This document shows positions 26,138 through 34,349 of a stretch of 64,000 nt of DNA, one piece after another (the first letter of the stretch is position 1; each line of letters opens with the position of its first letter). Source of the stretch: PALSA-612 sp963742925 (GTDB lineage Bacteria > Actinomycetota > Thermoleophilia > Gaiellales > Gaiellaceae); NCBI GenBank assembly GCA_963742925.1, contig CAVUNV010000007.1:1-64000 (forward strand), given 5' to 3'. The notes beneath the pieces were generated by a model. It had not been told where the DNA came from. It ran no database searches and worked only from the letters and a program-made list of their open reading frames with translations. Made by a program: the position numbers and the translations under genes.

Positions 26138-26143
26138 ACAGTA
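26138..26143 (-). promoter_or_regulatory. -10 box TACTGT, 6 nt before ATG 26131
   Basis: Leaderless-type promoter of the beta-propeller gene. Confidence 0.6.
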
Positions 26144-26155
26144 ACGCGTGTCGTG

Positions 26156-26578
26156 CTAACCGGTCGGAAGCGCGAGCTCGAGCACGCCTTCTTCGGCGCG
26201 GGTGAAGCTGCGCCGCACGTAGAAGTCGAGCGCCCGGCGGTTGTCGGGCTCGACGACGATCTGCAGGCGGGCGGCGCCCTCGGAGATCGCGAAGCCTTCC
26301 GCGTAGTCGACGAGCTGGCCTCCGATCCCCTCGTGCTCGTGGCGCGGGCTGACCAGCAGCTGCTCGATCCGCATCGTCTCGCCGTCGCGCTCGAGCGCCA
26401 CGTACCCGGCACGGTCGCCTTCGAGCTCCGCGACGAACACCGTGTCCGTCTCGAGGCCGGTCAACGTTGCGCGGTCGCTCCAGGTCGCCTGCGCCCCGAA
26501 CGCCTCCCGGGCGAGGCTGAACAGGAGGCCTTCGTCGTCGGGCCGGTACGGCCGGATCGTCGCCTTCCGGTACGGCAC
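26156..26578 (-). CDS. GNAT-family N-acetyltransferase
   Basis: 140 residues. VSPRHEHEGIGGQLVDYAEG near residue 77 is the acetyl-CoA loop, followed by VVEPDNRRALDFYVRRSF near residue 110. Substrate unknown. Start GTG 26578 gives MPYRKATIRPYRPDDE; TAGAAT lies 9 nt upstream, a little beyond the usual spacing. Confidence 0.82.
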   Translation of the reverse strand: MPYRKATIRPYRPDDEGLLFSLAREAFGAQATWSDRATLTGLETDTVFVAELEGDRAGYVALERDGETMRIEQLLVSPRHEHEGIGGQLVDYAEGFAISEGAARLQIVVEPDNRRALDFYVRRSFTRAEEGVLELALPTG

Positions 26579-26609
26579 GGCACCCCGATTCTATCCGCGT
26601 CTGGCAGGC

Positions 26610-28493
26610 TCAGCCCGAGCCGGCGCGGCGGAGAGCGGCGCGGATCCCGGGGTCGTGCGGAGAGAGGCTCCGGGCGATCTCGAGCTCGTGTCGCGCCGCC
26701 GCGGCGCGGTGGGCTTTCAGGTAGGCGATGCCGAGCAGGTAGTGCAGCTCGGAATCGCCGGGCTGCATGGCGACGGCCCGCTCGAGGGGTGCGATGTCGC
26801 GTGGAGACCGGGCCAGCGTCGCCTGTACGACCAGCGGGTAGACGGCGAGCGGATCCAGCCGCTCGGCCCAGCTCAGACTGCTGGCCCGGGCAGGCGTAGT
26901 CTCGCCGTAGGCGCGGTCCGTGAACCGGGCCGAGAGCCAGGGAGGCGCGAAGCCGAGCAGCGCGACTGCGATCACGGCGATCCCGGTCGCAAGAGCGAGT
27001 CGGGGCTGCAGGACGGGCCGGGTGCCTCGTGAGGCGCCGATCCCGACGAGCACGAGCCCCGCGAGGCCCACAGAGGGGATCGACCAGACCCAGTCGATCG
27101 CGGTGTGCGTGGCGAGGTACACGCCGGATCCGAACAGCGCCGCCGGGAGGAGCGGCGCACCGGAGCGCCGGGCCACCGAGGCCAGCCCCAGGACGCCGGC
27201 ACCCAGGATGAGCAGGAAGCCGATGATCCCCGTCTCGCTCAGTGCGTCGAGCTCGACCGAGTGCGCTCGCTCCGGTGTCTCGATCGACCGTCCATAGCGC
27301 AGATAGGCCGCGGGCCAACCGTGCCCGCCCAGGCCGATCAGCGGGTGCCGCTCGAATTCGAGCAGGGCGACACGCCAGTAGTCGTAGCGATTCGACCCGA
27401 GCGAGGTGAAGTGGGTCGAAGCGGTGTCGTGCGTCGGCAGGTGCTTGAACGACGCCCAGCGCTTCTGGACGAATCCGAGCGGATGATCGACAGTGACGAA
27501 GAAGCCGGCCACCGCACCTAGCACCGCTACCGACAGGACGACAGCCAGCACCTTTCCGGCCCGGGGCGCCAGCGACCGGGGCAGGACGAGCCGCTGATCG
27601 GCGGCCGCGTAGACGAGCCCCAACGCGAGGCCGGCACCCGTCAGGATGAGAGCGACGGTGCCGGCGTGGTGCACCGCTCCGAGCAACTGGACGTGGGACG
27701 AGTTGTACGGTGCGGTCAGCGCTGCTGCTCCCGCCGCGGCGAGCCCTCCGACGACGAGCACCGGCACGAGCGCGCGCAGCCGCTCGCGCGTCACGGCGAG
27801 GAAGACGACGCCCGACACGACGAGCGCCACCGCACCGCCCTTGCTCTGCGTCATCAGCCAGCACGCGACCATCGCAGTCGCACCGGCGAGCGACAGGGCA
27901 CGCAGCGCCATGCCGAGCCGGCGGTCGGCGGACAGCGCGATCGCCGGCCAGACGCCGATCAGAAACAGCGCCGCGGCGCCGTTCCAGTACGACACCGGGA
28001 AGTTGAGTCTCGCCTCCGTGAACACGTCCACGGCCTGCGCCGCTGTGCGGACCTCGATCGCCGTCACGACTGCCAGCAGCCCCAGCGCCAGCACGGCGAC
28101 CGTGGCCGCGAGCAGTCGGTCCGCCTGCGTGCGGAGGGTGAGCAGCGGCGTCAGGAACGCGCCGGCGTAGAGCAGTGCGAGCAGGGCGTCGTCGCGCGCC
28201 AGCGAGGGAAGCGGGCTCCAGGCGATCGAGATCGCTGTCCAGACCCCGAAGGCGGCGAGGAGCCCCGCCGCGAGGAGCGGCAGACGCTGTGGCAGGACGG
28301 CGATTCCCGACAGGAGCGCGACGGCGAGCACGCCGGCGACGATCAGCGCGTAGGGGAGCCAGTCTCCGGCAGCGATGCTGCCGTTCGTGCTCCAGGCGAG
28401 CGCCAGCGCGACGCCGACGACGGCGGCCGTCGGGATGACGCGGGCCAGCGTCCCGGGCTGCAGGAAGGGGTGCTTGCGGTCGATACACCGAAT
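26610..28493 (-). CDS. O-antigen ligase-like polytopic membrane protein with TPR tail; start uncertain
   Basis: About 620 residues with roughly 12 hydrophobic helices. The Wzy_C-type loop is SNRYDYWRVALLEFERHPLI followed by GLGGHGWPAAYLRYGRS and ERAHSVELDALSETGIIGF, as in WaaL/Wzy ligases that transfer or polymerise undecaprenyl-linked glycans. The last ~90 residues (LERAVAMQPGDSELHYLLGI) are TPR-like. No ATG/GTG/TTG lies near the natural N-terminus (HPFLQPGTLARVIPTAAVV); either an ATT/ATC start or a frameshift after GTG 28488 is likely. It belongs with the polysaccharide genes downstream. Confidence 0.75.
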   Translation of the reverse strand: MRCIDRKHPFLQPGTLARVIPTAAVVGVALALAWSTNGSIAAGDWLPYALIVAGVLAVALLSGIAVLPQRLPLLAAGLLAAFGVWTAISIAWSPLPSLARDDALLALLYAGAFLTPLLTLRTQADRLLAATVAVLALGLLAVVTAIEVRTAAQAVDVFTEARLNFPVSYWNGAAALFLIGVWPAIALSADRRLGMALRALSLAGATAMVACWLMTQSKGGAVALVVSGVVFLAVTRERLRALVPVLVVGGLAAAGAAALTAPYNSSHVQLLGAVHHAGTVALILTGAGLALGLVYAAADQRLVLPRSLAPRAGKVLAVVLSVAVLGAVAGFFVTVDHPLGFVQKRWASFKHLPTHDTASTHFTSLGSNRYDYWRVALLEFERHPLIGLGGHGWPAAYLRYGRSIETPERAHSVELDALSETGIIGFLLILGAGVLGLASVARRSGAPLLPAALFGSGVYLATHTAIDWVWSIPSVGLAGLVLVGIGASRGTRPVLQPRLALATGIAVIAVALLGFAPPWLSARFTDRAYGETTPARASSLSWAERLDPLAVYPLVVQATLARSPRDIAPLERAVAMQPGDSELHYLLGIAYLKAHRAAAARHELEIARSLSPHDPGIRAALRRAGSG

Positions 28494-28659
28494 GTCGGCC
28501 GCTCGCGGCGCCGACTGAAGTCGATGCGCGCGGTTTGCAGCGGAAAACCGGCTGGGGCGGCGGAGTCCGGTCCGCCTATTGACCTTTGCCGGAAAACACC
28601 AACACTGAGACCAGAGAGGTTCTTGGGGAGAAGAACCGCTGCGAACAGGAGGAAATGGA

Positions 28660-29025
28660 ATGAAGCGCCTTCGAACAATGGCAGTGCTGCTCGGTACTTG
28701 CGCCGCGCTGCTCATCGGTGCGTCCGCGGCAATGGCCGCGTCGCCCCAGCAGATCTACAACGACTACGTGGCCCACGGCGGGCTCACGCACCACTACTCG
28801 GATGCGGACATGCAGCGGGCGTACCACAGCACGCTGCTCCAGGGGTATTGCCATGGCCACTACTACGGGTTCTGCCATCGGCCTCCCCCCGTTCCGCCTC
28901 AGCCGCCCGTCCACCACCCCGGGCTTCCGTTCACGGGTATGGATCTCGGCCTGATCACGTTCGGTGCCCTGCTCCTGCTCGCCTTCGGAGGCGGTCTTCG
29001 GCGGTTCGCCCGCTCGAGGGCGTGA
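28660..29025 (+). CDS. Small secreted protein with LPFTG cell-wall sorting signal
   Basis: 121 residues. A cleavable signal peptide ends near AAMAASPQQ (residue 27). The mature part is rich in His/Tyr/Pro, with GYCHGHYYGFCHRPPPVPP. The C-terminus is LPFTG, then a hydrophobic helix (LGLITFGALLLLAFGGG) and RRFARSRA, exactly the layout of a sortase substrate. AGGAGG lies 7 nt before the ATG, so the message has a leader. No sortase is in the window. It precedes the glycosyltransferase by 30 nt. Confidence 0.78.
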   Translation: MKRLRTMAVLLGTCAALLIGASAAMAASPQQIYNDYVAHGGLTHHYSDADMQRAYHSTLLQGYCHGHYYGFCHRPPPVPPQPPVHHPGLPFTGMDLGLITFGALLLLAFGGGLRRFARSRA

Positions 29026-29054
29026 GGAGACCAGGACCGGACAGGTCGTACTGA

Positions 29055-30545
29055 GTGAGCTCGACCGAGACAGCCGTCGCTACACAGCGGCCCGAGGCAG
29101 CCCACGACGCCACGGTCGTCGCGCAGCCGCGTGTCGCACCGCGGCGGCGACACGGCATCGGCTGGGCGCGTGCCTGCGCCGGTGTCGACGTCTCCATGCT
29201 GCTGCTCGCCGCGGGCGCGACCGCGCTCGGAGGGCGTCTCGGCAGCTCGAGCACGCCGTCCGTCGCCTGGATGGCCTGCTTCACCGCGGCCGCTCTGGTC
29301 GCCTACGGCTCCCGCGGCCTCTACACGAAGCGACTGCGGCTCCACATGCTCGACGATGTCCGGCGGCTCGTCGTCGGCACGGCGCTGGCCGGCGCCGTCG
29401 TCGTCACAGCGGAGATCGTCGTGAGCGGCTCCGTTCCCGTCGCTCTCGGCATCCTGCGGCTGGGCGGTTTCGCCTGCGCGTACGTCGTTGCGGGCCGCGT
29501 CGCTCTGTACTGGGCGCAGGAGCGTGGCAGGGCAGAGGGCGAGACGAGCCGTCCGACGCTGATCGTGGGCGCGGGCCGGATCGGTGCCGTCGTCGCCAAG
29601 CGGTTGCTCGCGGCTCCCCGGCTCGGCCTCGAGCCCGTCGCGTTCCTGGACAAGGAGCCGATGGTCGACACGGCCCACGAGCTCGGCGTCCCGGTCGTGG
29701 GCGCGAGCTGGGACCTGGACGAGGCGATCGCCCGGTACGGGATCGAGCAGGTGATCGTCACCTTCTCGACGGCACCCGACGACGTGCTTCTGCGTCTCGT
29801 GCGGCGCTGTGAGGAGCTCGAGATCGATGTCTCCGTCGTGCCGCGCCTGTTCGAGCGGATGCCGGAGCGGTATTCGATCGACCACGTCGGCGGGATCGCG
29901 CTCGTCTCCCCCCGGAGAGCTGACCCGCGCGCGTGGGAGTTCACCGTCAAGTACGCCATCGACCGGATCGTCGCGGGCGCGGCGCTTCTCCTCCTGTCGC
30001 CCGTCCTCGCGATCCTGTCGCTGGCCGTGCTGATCTCGATGGGCCGGCCGATCTTCTATCGCCAGGTTCGGATCGGCCGCGACGGGCGGGCGTTCGACAT
30101 GCTCAAGTTCCGGTCGATGCGGCCGGGCCCGGCGCAGGCGCCGGATCTCCACGTGGTCTCAGCCGACGCTCTCGGTCCGGGCGGCGTCGAAGGAGAGGAC
30201 CGGAGGACGCGCGTCGGGACGTTCCTCCGGCGCTCGTCGCTGGACGAGCTCCCGCAGCTCATCAACGTCGTCAAGGGCGAGATGAGCATCGTCGGCCCGA
30301 GGCCCGAGCGACCCCAGTACGTCACGGAGTTCCAGCAGACGGTCTATCGCTACGACGATCGCCACCGCGTCAAGTCGGGCATCACCGGCTGGGCGCAGGT
30401 GCACGGCCTGCGCGGGAAGACGTCGCTCGCAGACAGGGCCGAGTGGGACAACTTCTACATCGAGAACTTCTCGCTCTGGTTCGATCTCGAGATTGCGCTC
30501 CGGACGGTCGGAGCGGTGTTCGGATCGTTCCGGACCGTCGAGTAG
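29055..30545 (+). CDS. Polyprenyl glycosylphosphotransferase (WcaJ/CpsE type)
   Basis: 496 residues. Several N-terminal helices are followed by a CoA-binding/Rossmann-like part (PTLIVGAGRIGAVVAKRLLA near residue 175) and a C-terminal bacterial sugar transferase domain: FDMLKFRSMRPG near residue 350, RRSSLDELPQLINVVKGEMS near residue 395, IVGPRPERP and KSGITGWAQVHGLRG. It transfers a sugar phosphate to undecaprenyl phosphate, starting a surface polysaccharide. GTG 29055 start. It fits the O-antigen ligase upstream on the other strand. Confidence 0.9.
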   Translation: MSSTETAVATQRPEAAHDATVVAQPRVAPRRRHGIGWARACAGVDVSMLLLAAGATALGGRLGSSSTPSVAWMACFTAAALVAYGSRGLYTKRLRLHMLDDVRRLVVGTALAGAVVVTAEIVVSGSVPVALGILRLGGFACAYVVAGRVALYWAQERGRAEGETSRPTLIVGAGRIGAVVAKRLLAAPRLGLEPVAFLDKEPMVDTAHELGVPVVGASWDLDEAIARYGIEQVIVTFSTAPDDVLLRLVRRCEELEIDVSVVPRLFERMPERYSIDHVGGIALVSPRRADPRAWEFTVKYAIDRIVAGAALLLLSPVLAILSLAVLISMGRPIFYRQVRIGRDGRAFDMLKFRSMRPGPAQAPDLHVVSADALGPGGVEGEDRRTRVGTFLRRSSLDELPQLINVVKGEMSIVGPRPERPQYVTEFQQTVYRYDDRHRVKSGITGWAQVHGLRGKTSLADRAEWDNFYIENFSLWFDLEIALRTVGAVFGSFRTVE

Positions 30546-30557
30546 ACCGGCAGCGAT

Positions 30558-30836
30558 CTAGCGGCGCCAGAACGCGAGCCGGTCGAGCATGCTCCGCTCG
30601 GGCGGCGGGGCGAGGGCCGCAGGCGGCAGCTCGGGCGTGGGGGGTGGCTCGGGCGGCGAGTGCTGCTCGGCCGGCGGCTCCGGCGCAGGCGCTTGCTCCG
30701 GGGCCGGTTCGGGATCGTCTGCGACCGCCACTGGTGGAGCGGGGCGCTCGAAGATCGAGGGCCGGCGCGAGCGAGCGCGCTCGAGGTCGCCCTGAATTGC
30801 AGCCCGCATAAGGTCGATGTGGCTCTGTTCACGCAT
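30558..30836 (-). CDS. Proline-rich hypothetical protein (92 aa)
   Basis: The N-terminal 35 residues are charged and helical (MREQSHIDLMRAAIQGDLER), the middle is PEP/PPA-rich (PEPAPEQAPAPEPPAEQHS), and the end is RSMLDRLAFWRR, a short amphipathic segment. No promoter box is seen. Codon use resembles real genes, but such low-complexity reading frames can arise by chance. Confidence 0.4.
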   Translation of the reverse strand: MREQSHIDLMRAAIQGDLERARSRRPSIFERPAPPVAVADDPEPAPEQAPAPEPPAEQHSPPEPPPTPELPPAALAPPPERSMLDRLAFWRR

Positions 30837-30963
30837 CTTCCGAGTTCGTTTCGCCGCGGGCGGGCGGTCTCCTCGCCGGATGCGCTCGCGATTGTGAGCT
30901 TCGGCTCGTGCTCAACTCCAGCCGGCGACGGGCGCCGGAGCGGGCGTTAGGATCGCCGAGCCG

Positions 30964-31119
30964 ATGCGTGAGCTCCTCCTGTACGTGGCTGCCGGTGTCG
31001 CCTACATCTGCCTCGGCCTCTACAACCAGAACTACCTCTACTCGGTCTTCGAAGGGGCCGCCTTCCTCTGGCTGTTCATGGTCGGCTTGCCGAGGCTGTT
31101 CAACCGGCTCTTTCGATGA
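30964..31119 (+). CDS. Small membrane protein (51 aa)
   Basis: 51 residues: MRELLLYVAAGVAYICLGLY, then a second hydrophobic stretch (GAAFLWLFMVGLPRLF) and a basic end NRLFR. Two probable membrane helices. The stop overlaps the next start as ATGA, showing translational coupling with the YdjM-like gene. TAGGAT lies 10 nt upstream. Confidence 0.65.
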   Translation: MRELLLYVAAGVAYICLGLYNQNYLYSVFEGAAFLWLFMVGLPRLFNRLFR

Positions 31120-32081
31120 GCTGGGCGGCGCACGACCTCGAGCCCTACGTCATCCAGAAGCACATGGGGCGCAAGGTCGCCTTCATGCCCCTGCTGTTCG
31201 GGTCCTACGCACCGGACATGTTCACGAAGTGGTTCGTGTACGGGATCGGGATCTCCGGCTACCACGTCAAGGCGAGCGATCCCGCCAGATTCCACCGCGG
31301 CTGGCCGGGAGTCGGCTTCACCCACTCGCTGATCTTCGGGCTTCTGCTCTCGCTGATCATCTACGCGATCTGGCGGAAGCCGATCATCGCCTACAGCTTC
31401 CTGATCGGGCAATTCGCCCATGCACTGACCGATACCGGCGACACCGTGGGGACGATGCTCTTCTTCCCGTTCACGACGCACCTGTTCTCCGTGGGGGCCT
31501 GGGCGTACGCCGGACAGCTCGGCCGGCAGATCGACGCCGGTGCCTACTACAGCGGGCTCGGCTTCGTCTGGGACTGGATCTGGCTCGCCTGGGCCGTGGT
31601 CAGCTGGCGGGTGCTGACGCGCGAGTACTTCCGCCGCGAGGTCATGGTCGCGGATCCCTTCTTCAAGTGGGCGGACCGGACGATCTCGGAGGCGACGATG
31701 CTCGTCCTGTATCGCGCCGCCTTCTTCTACGGCGCGACCAGATTGATCGCGTGGAGCCTCTGGGCACACGTCGTGCACTCGTTCCCTCTCGACCTGAGGT
31801 GGGGAGGACCGCACTGGGTCCATGCGATCCACTCGTCGGATCTGAACGCGGCCGCTGCCTGTCCGTGCCCGTGCTGTCGCGCGGCGAAGCCGAGGCTCGC
31901 GATGTACGGTGGAATCGTCCTCGCGGTGCGGGCCCGGAAGCTCTGCAACAGGCTCACGGGCATCGCTCCGGTGGACGACGTCCCCCGGCCCGAGCTGAGG
32001 TTCAGACCGAGGCTTAAACCGAGGCTGAGGCTGAGACCGCGGGCTATCCGGGCAGCTCGTGCCGACGCCAGTAGCGGTTGA
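31116..32081 (+). CDS. YdjM/PF04307-like membrane protein (putative metal-dependent hydrolase)
   Basis: 321 residues, 4-6 membrane helices. GVGFTHSLIFGLLLSLIIYA near residue 68 and LIGQFAHALTDTGDTVGTM near residue 95 are the His/Asp motifs of the YdjM family, with HDLEPYVIQKHMGRK at the start. From about residue 235 the sequence becomes low-complexity and basic (RPRLKPRLRLRPRA) and overlaps the PAP2 gene end, so the true stop may be earlier and a frameshift near 31800-31850 is possible. Function in phospholipid metabolism or hydrolysis is only a family guess. Confidence 0.65.
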   Translation: MSWAAHDLEPYVIQKHMGRKVAFMPLLFGSYAPDMFTKWFVYGIGISGYHVKASDPARFHRGWPGVGFTHSLIFGLLLSLIIYAIWRKPIIAYSFLIGQFAHALTDTGDTVGTMLFFPFTTHLFSVGAWAYAGQLGRQIDAGAYYSGLGFVWDWIWLAWAVVSWRVLTREYFRREVMVADPFFKWADRTISEATMLVLYRAAFFYGATRLIAWSLWAHVVHSFPLDLRWGGPHWVHAIHSSDLNAAAACPCPCCRAAKPRLAMYGGIVLAVRARKLCNRLTGIAPVDDVPRPELRFRPRLKPRLRLRPRAIRAARADASSG

Positions 32082-32871
32082 CGGCGAAGTACGCCGCCGC
32101 CGCATAGACGTAGCCGATCACGAGGTCGATCACGTAGTGGTCTCCCGTGTACACCCGCGCGAACGACAGGGCGAGCACGTACATCAGGCCCACCGCGACG
32201 GCGGGCCAGCGCCAGCGCGTCGGCCAGGCGAGACCGGCGAGGAAGAGGAAGACGAGGAAGGCGAAGCCGCCGTGGAGCGACGGGATCGCGGCGTAGGGGT
32301 TGGGCTGGACGAGGCTCGAGAGCGAGATGCTGCTCGGAACGGCCGACCAGGCGGTGTCGTCGATCTGCGTGACGGTCGGCGTGATCAGCGCGTGCCCGGC
32401 GGCCCAGGGCGGCGCTGCCGGGAAGACGGCGAACGTGATCGCTGCGGCGAGGCACAACGTCAGCATGGTCGACGCGAAGCGGAAGAAGAGCGCGCGCCGG
32501 CGGGTCCAGAGCGCGAAGGCGAGCAGCGTCGGGACGATGGCGTGGAGCTTGGAGACGTCGATCATCAGCGTGTCGTACCAATGGGCGGTGCCGTGCCACC
32601 ACCACTGCTGCAGCACCACGGTCGGCGGCGTCCCGCCGAACAGCCACTTGTCGAGGTCGAGCTGCGGTGTGTAGAACGGATTCGGGCTGATCAGGTGCGC
32701 GAGGCCGCGTAGCTCCGAATAGATCAGCATCAGCAGCGCGAAGAGGCCAAAATCGCGGAGGTAGAGCCGGCCGCGTCCGAGGACGAGGGCCGGGACGAGC
32801 AGGATGAGGAGGAAGCGATCCGTCTGCAGCGAGAGGCCGAACAGCACGATCGCGACGGCCATCGCGCCCAC
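32044..32871 (-). CDS. PAP2-superfamily phosphatase/inositolphosphotransferase-like membrane protein
   Basis: About 275 residues, at least six helices. The PAP2 signature is split as PSLHGGFAFLVFLF and SFARVYTGDHYVIDLVIGY, holding the catalytic histidines and aspartate. Long N-terminal helices and the WWWHGTAHWYDTL segment resemble AUR1/Ipt1-type enzymes, which move phospho-head groups between lipids. The start is uncertain: ATG 32862, GTG 32871, or further upstream (the frame is open to 33123). It is divergent from, and possibly overlaps, the GT39-like gene. Confidence 0.75.
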   Translation of the reverse strand: MGAMAVAIVLFGLSLQTDRFLLILLVPALVLGRGRLYLRDFGLFALLMLIYSELRGLAHLISPNPFYTPQLDLDKWLFGGTPPTVVLQQWWWHGTAHWYDTLMIDVSKLHAIVPTLLAFALWTRRRALFFRFASTMLTLCLAAAITFAVFPAAPPWAAGHALITPTVTQIDDTAWSAVPSSISLSSLVQPNPYAAIPSLHGGFAFLVFLFLAGLAWPTRWRWPAVAVGLMYVLALSFARVYTGDHYVIDLVIGYVYAAAAYFAVNRYWRRHELPG

Positions 32872-32970
32872 CGCCGCGAGCAGGGCGAGGAGCGCCGTTC
32901 GGCGATCGAGGTCGGCACGTGGCGGGCCCCAGCTCTGTTCGCGCTGGCGGCGGCGGGCCTCGCGGTCCTC

Positions 32971-34327
32971 GTGCGTCTGCCCTTCTTCGGCGCCCCGCTG
33001 ACGGCGGATGAAGGGGGGTATGCCGAGGCGGCCCGGCTGTGGGAGCGCGGCGACACCCTCTACCGAGACATCTGGGTCGACCGCCCACAGGGCCTGATTC
33101 TCGTATTCCGGGCGGTCCTTCATCTAGGCAGCTCCCCGAACGTCATCCGTGGCGTCGCGGCATTCGTCGGCGCCCTCACCGTCGTGGCGACCATGCTCGT
33201 CGCGCTCCGGTTGGCGCGGAGAATAACGGCCTATGCATGCGGCGTGCTCATGGCAACCGTGGGCGCCTCGCCGTTTCTGGAGTCGTTCACGCTGGCCGGA
33301 GAGCTTCTCTCCTCCCTGGCGGCGATCCTATCCGTTCTCGCGTTCACTGCCTACCTGCGCTCGCGCAGCGTCGCCTGGCTCCTCGGCGCCGGACTGCTCG
33401 CGGGCTGCGCGGTGATGATCAAGCAGTCGGGCTTCGATGCGGGGCTCGCGATCGTCGCCTACCTCGTCTGGACGGAGCGCCGCCGATCGGTGAGGGCTGT
33501 CGCCGTGGTCGTCGCCGGGGCGGTGGTGCCGGTGCTGGCAGGGGCGCTCGCGGCCGTCTCGCTCCACAGCTGGTGGTTCGCCGTCGTCGGCTATCGCGGC
33601 TCGGGGGACTCGCTCGTGACCGGCTCGGTCGTGCATCGGCTCGATCTCCTCGCCCAGTCGCTGCCGGGAGCGGCGAAAGGGCTCGGGCTGCTCGTGCTGC
33701 TGGCCGCGCTCGGCTGGCGCGGCTCGCCGCTTCTCGTCCGGCTGTGGCTCGGCGCGGCCGCGCTCGGCGTGCTCGGCGGCGGCAACTTCCACTTCCACTA
33801 CTACCTGCAGCTCGTGCCCCCGCTCTCGATCCTCGCCGGCGCGGGCGTCGAGAAGCTGATCACGCGCCGCCTCGGGCTCGCCGCGCTCGGCTATGCCGCC
33901 GTCGCGATCGCCACCGTGGCCGTGACCGCTCCGCTGTGGTTCGAGAGCTCGAGCGCGCAGGCGAGGGACGTGTGGCCGAAGGATCCGCACCTCGTCCAGG
34001 ACGCGGCGGTCGCCCGCTACATCGACGCCCACACCCGCCCCGGCCAGAAGGTGCTCGATGATCTGGGCCGCCGCCGATGTCTACTACCTCGCCGACCGGG
34101 CGCCGGTGATCCCCTACATGTGGCGCCGGAACGTCGAGACGATCCCCGGTGTTCTCGACCGGACACGTCGCGCGCTTGCCGACGGGCGCCCCGCGCTGGT
34201 CGCGGTCGTCCAGCGCCCCGGATCGCTCGACCGCACCGGCCGGACGGCCGCGATCCTGGCCGCGAGGTACCGCCGGGTGGCGGTCGTCGAGGGCGTGTCG
34301 ATCTACCGGCCGCGACGGCCGTCGTAG
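32971..34327 (+). CDS. GT39/PMT_2-like glycosyltransferase membrane protein, one frameshift
   Basis: About 450 residues, 9-11 helices. The first loop RLPFFGAPLTADEGGYAEAA carries the Asp-Glu typical of polyprenol-sugar-dependent transferases. Then follow repeated hydrophobic helices, and a C-terminal exterior domain. The frame breaks near 34056 (extra G in GTGCTCGATGATC) and resumes IWAAADVYYLADRAPVIPY to the stop at 34327. Upstream codons in frame (EVGTWRAPALFALAAAGLAV) suggest the real start is before 32971, possibly near 32900. Confidence 0.7.
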
Positions 34328-34349
34328 CGGACCGGCACCATAGAGAGCG

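Noticed and set aside
26461..28488. 675-codon frame starting GTG 28488
   Set aside because: Arg/Pro-rich shadow of the O-antigen ligase-like gene; only its first codons might be used if a frameshift occurs.
31995..32042. CCGAGGCT/CTGAGGCT direct repeats as a CRISPR-like or satellite array
   Set aside because: Only a few short imperfect units without spacers; better explained as low-complexity sequence at the end of the YdjM-like frame.
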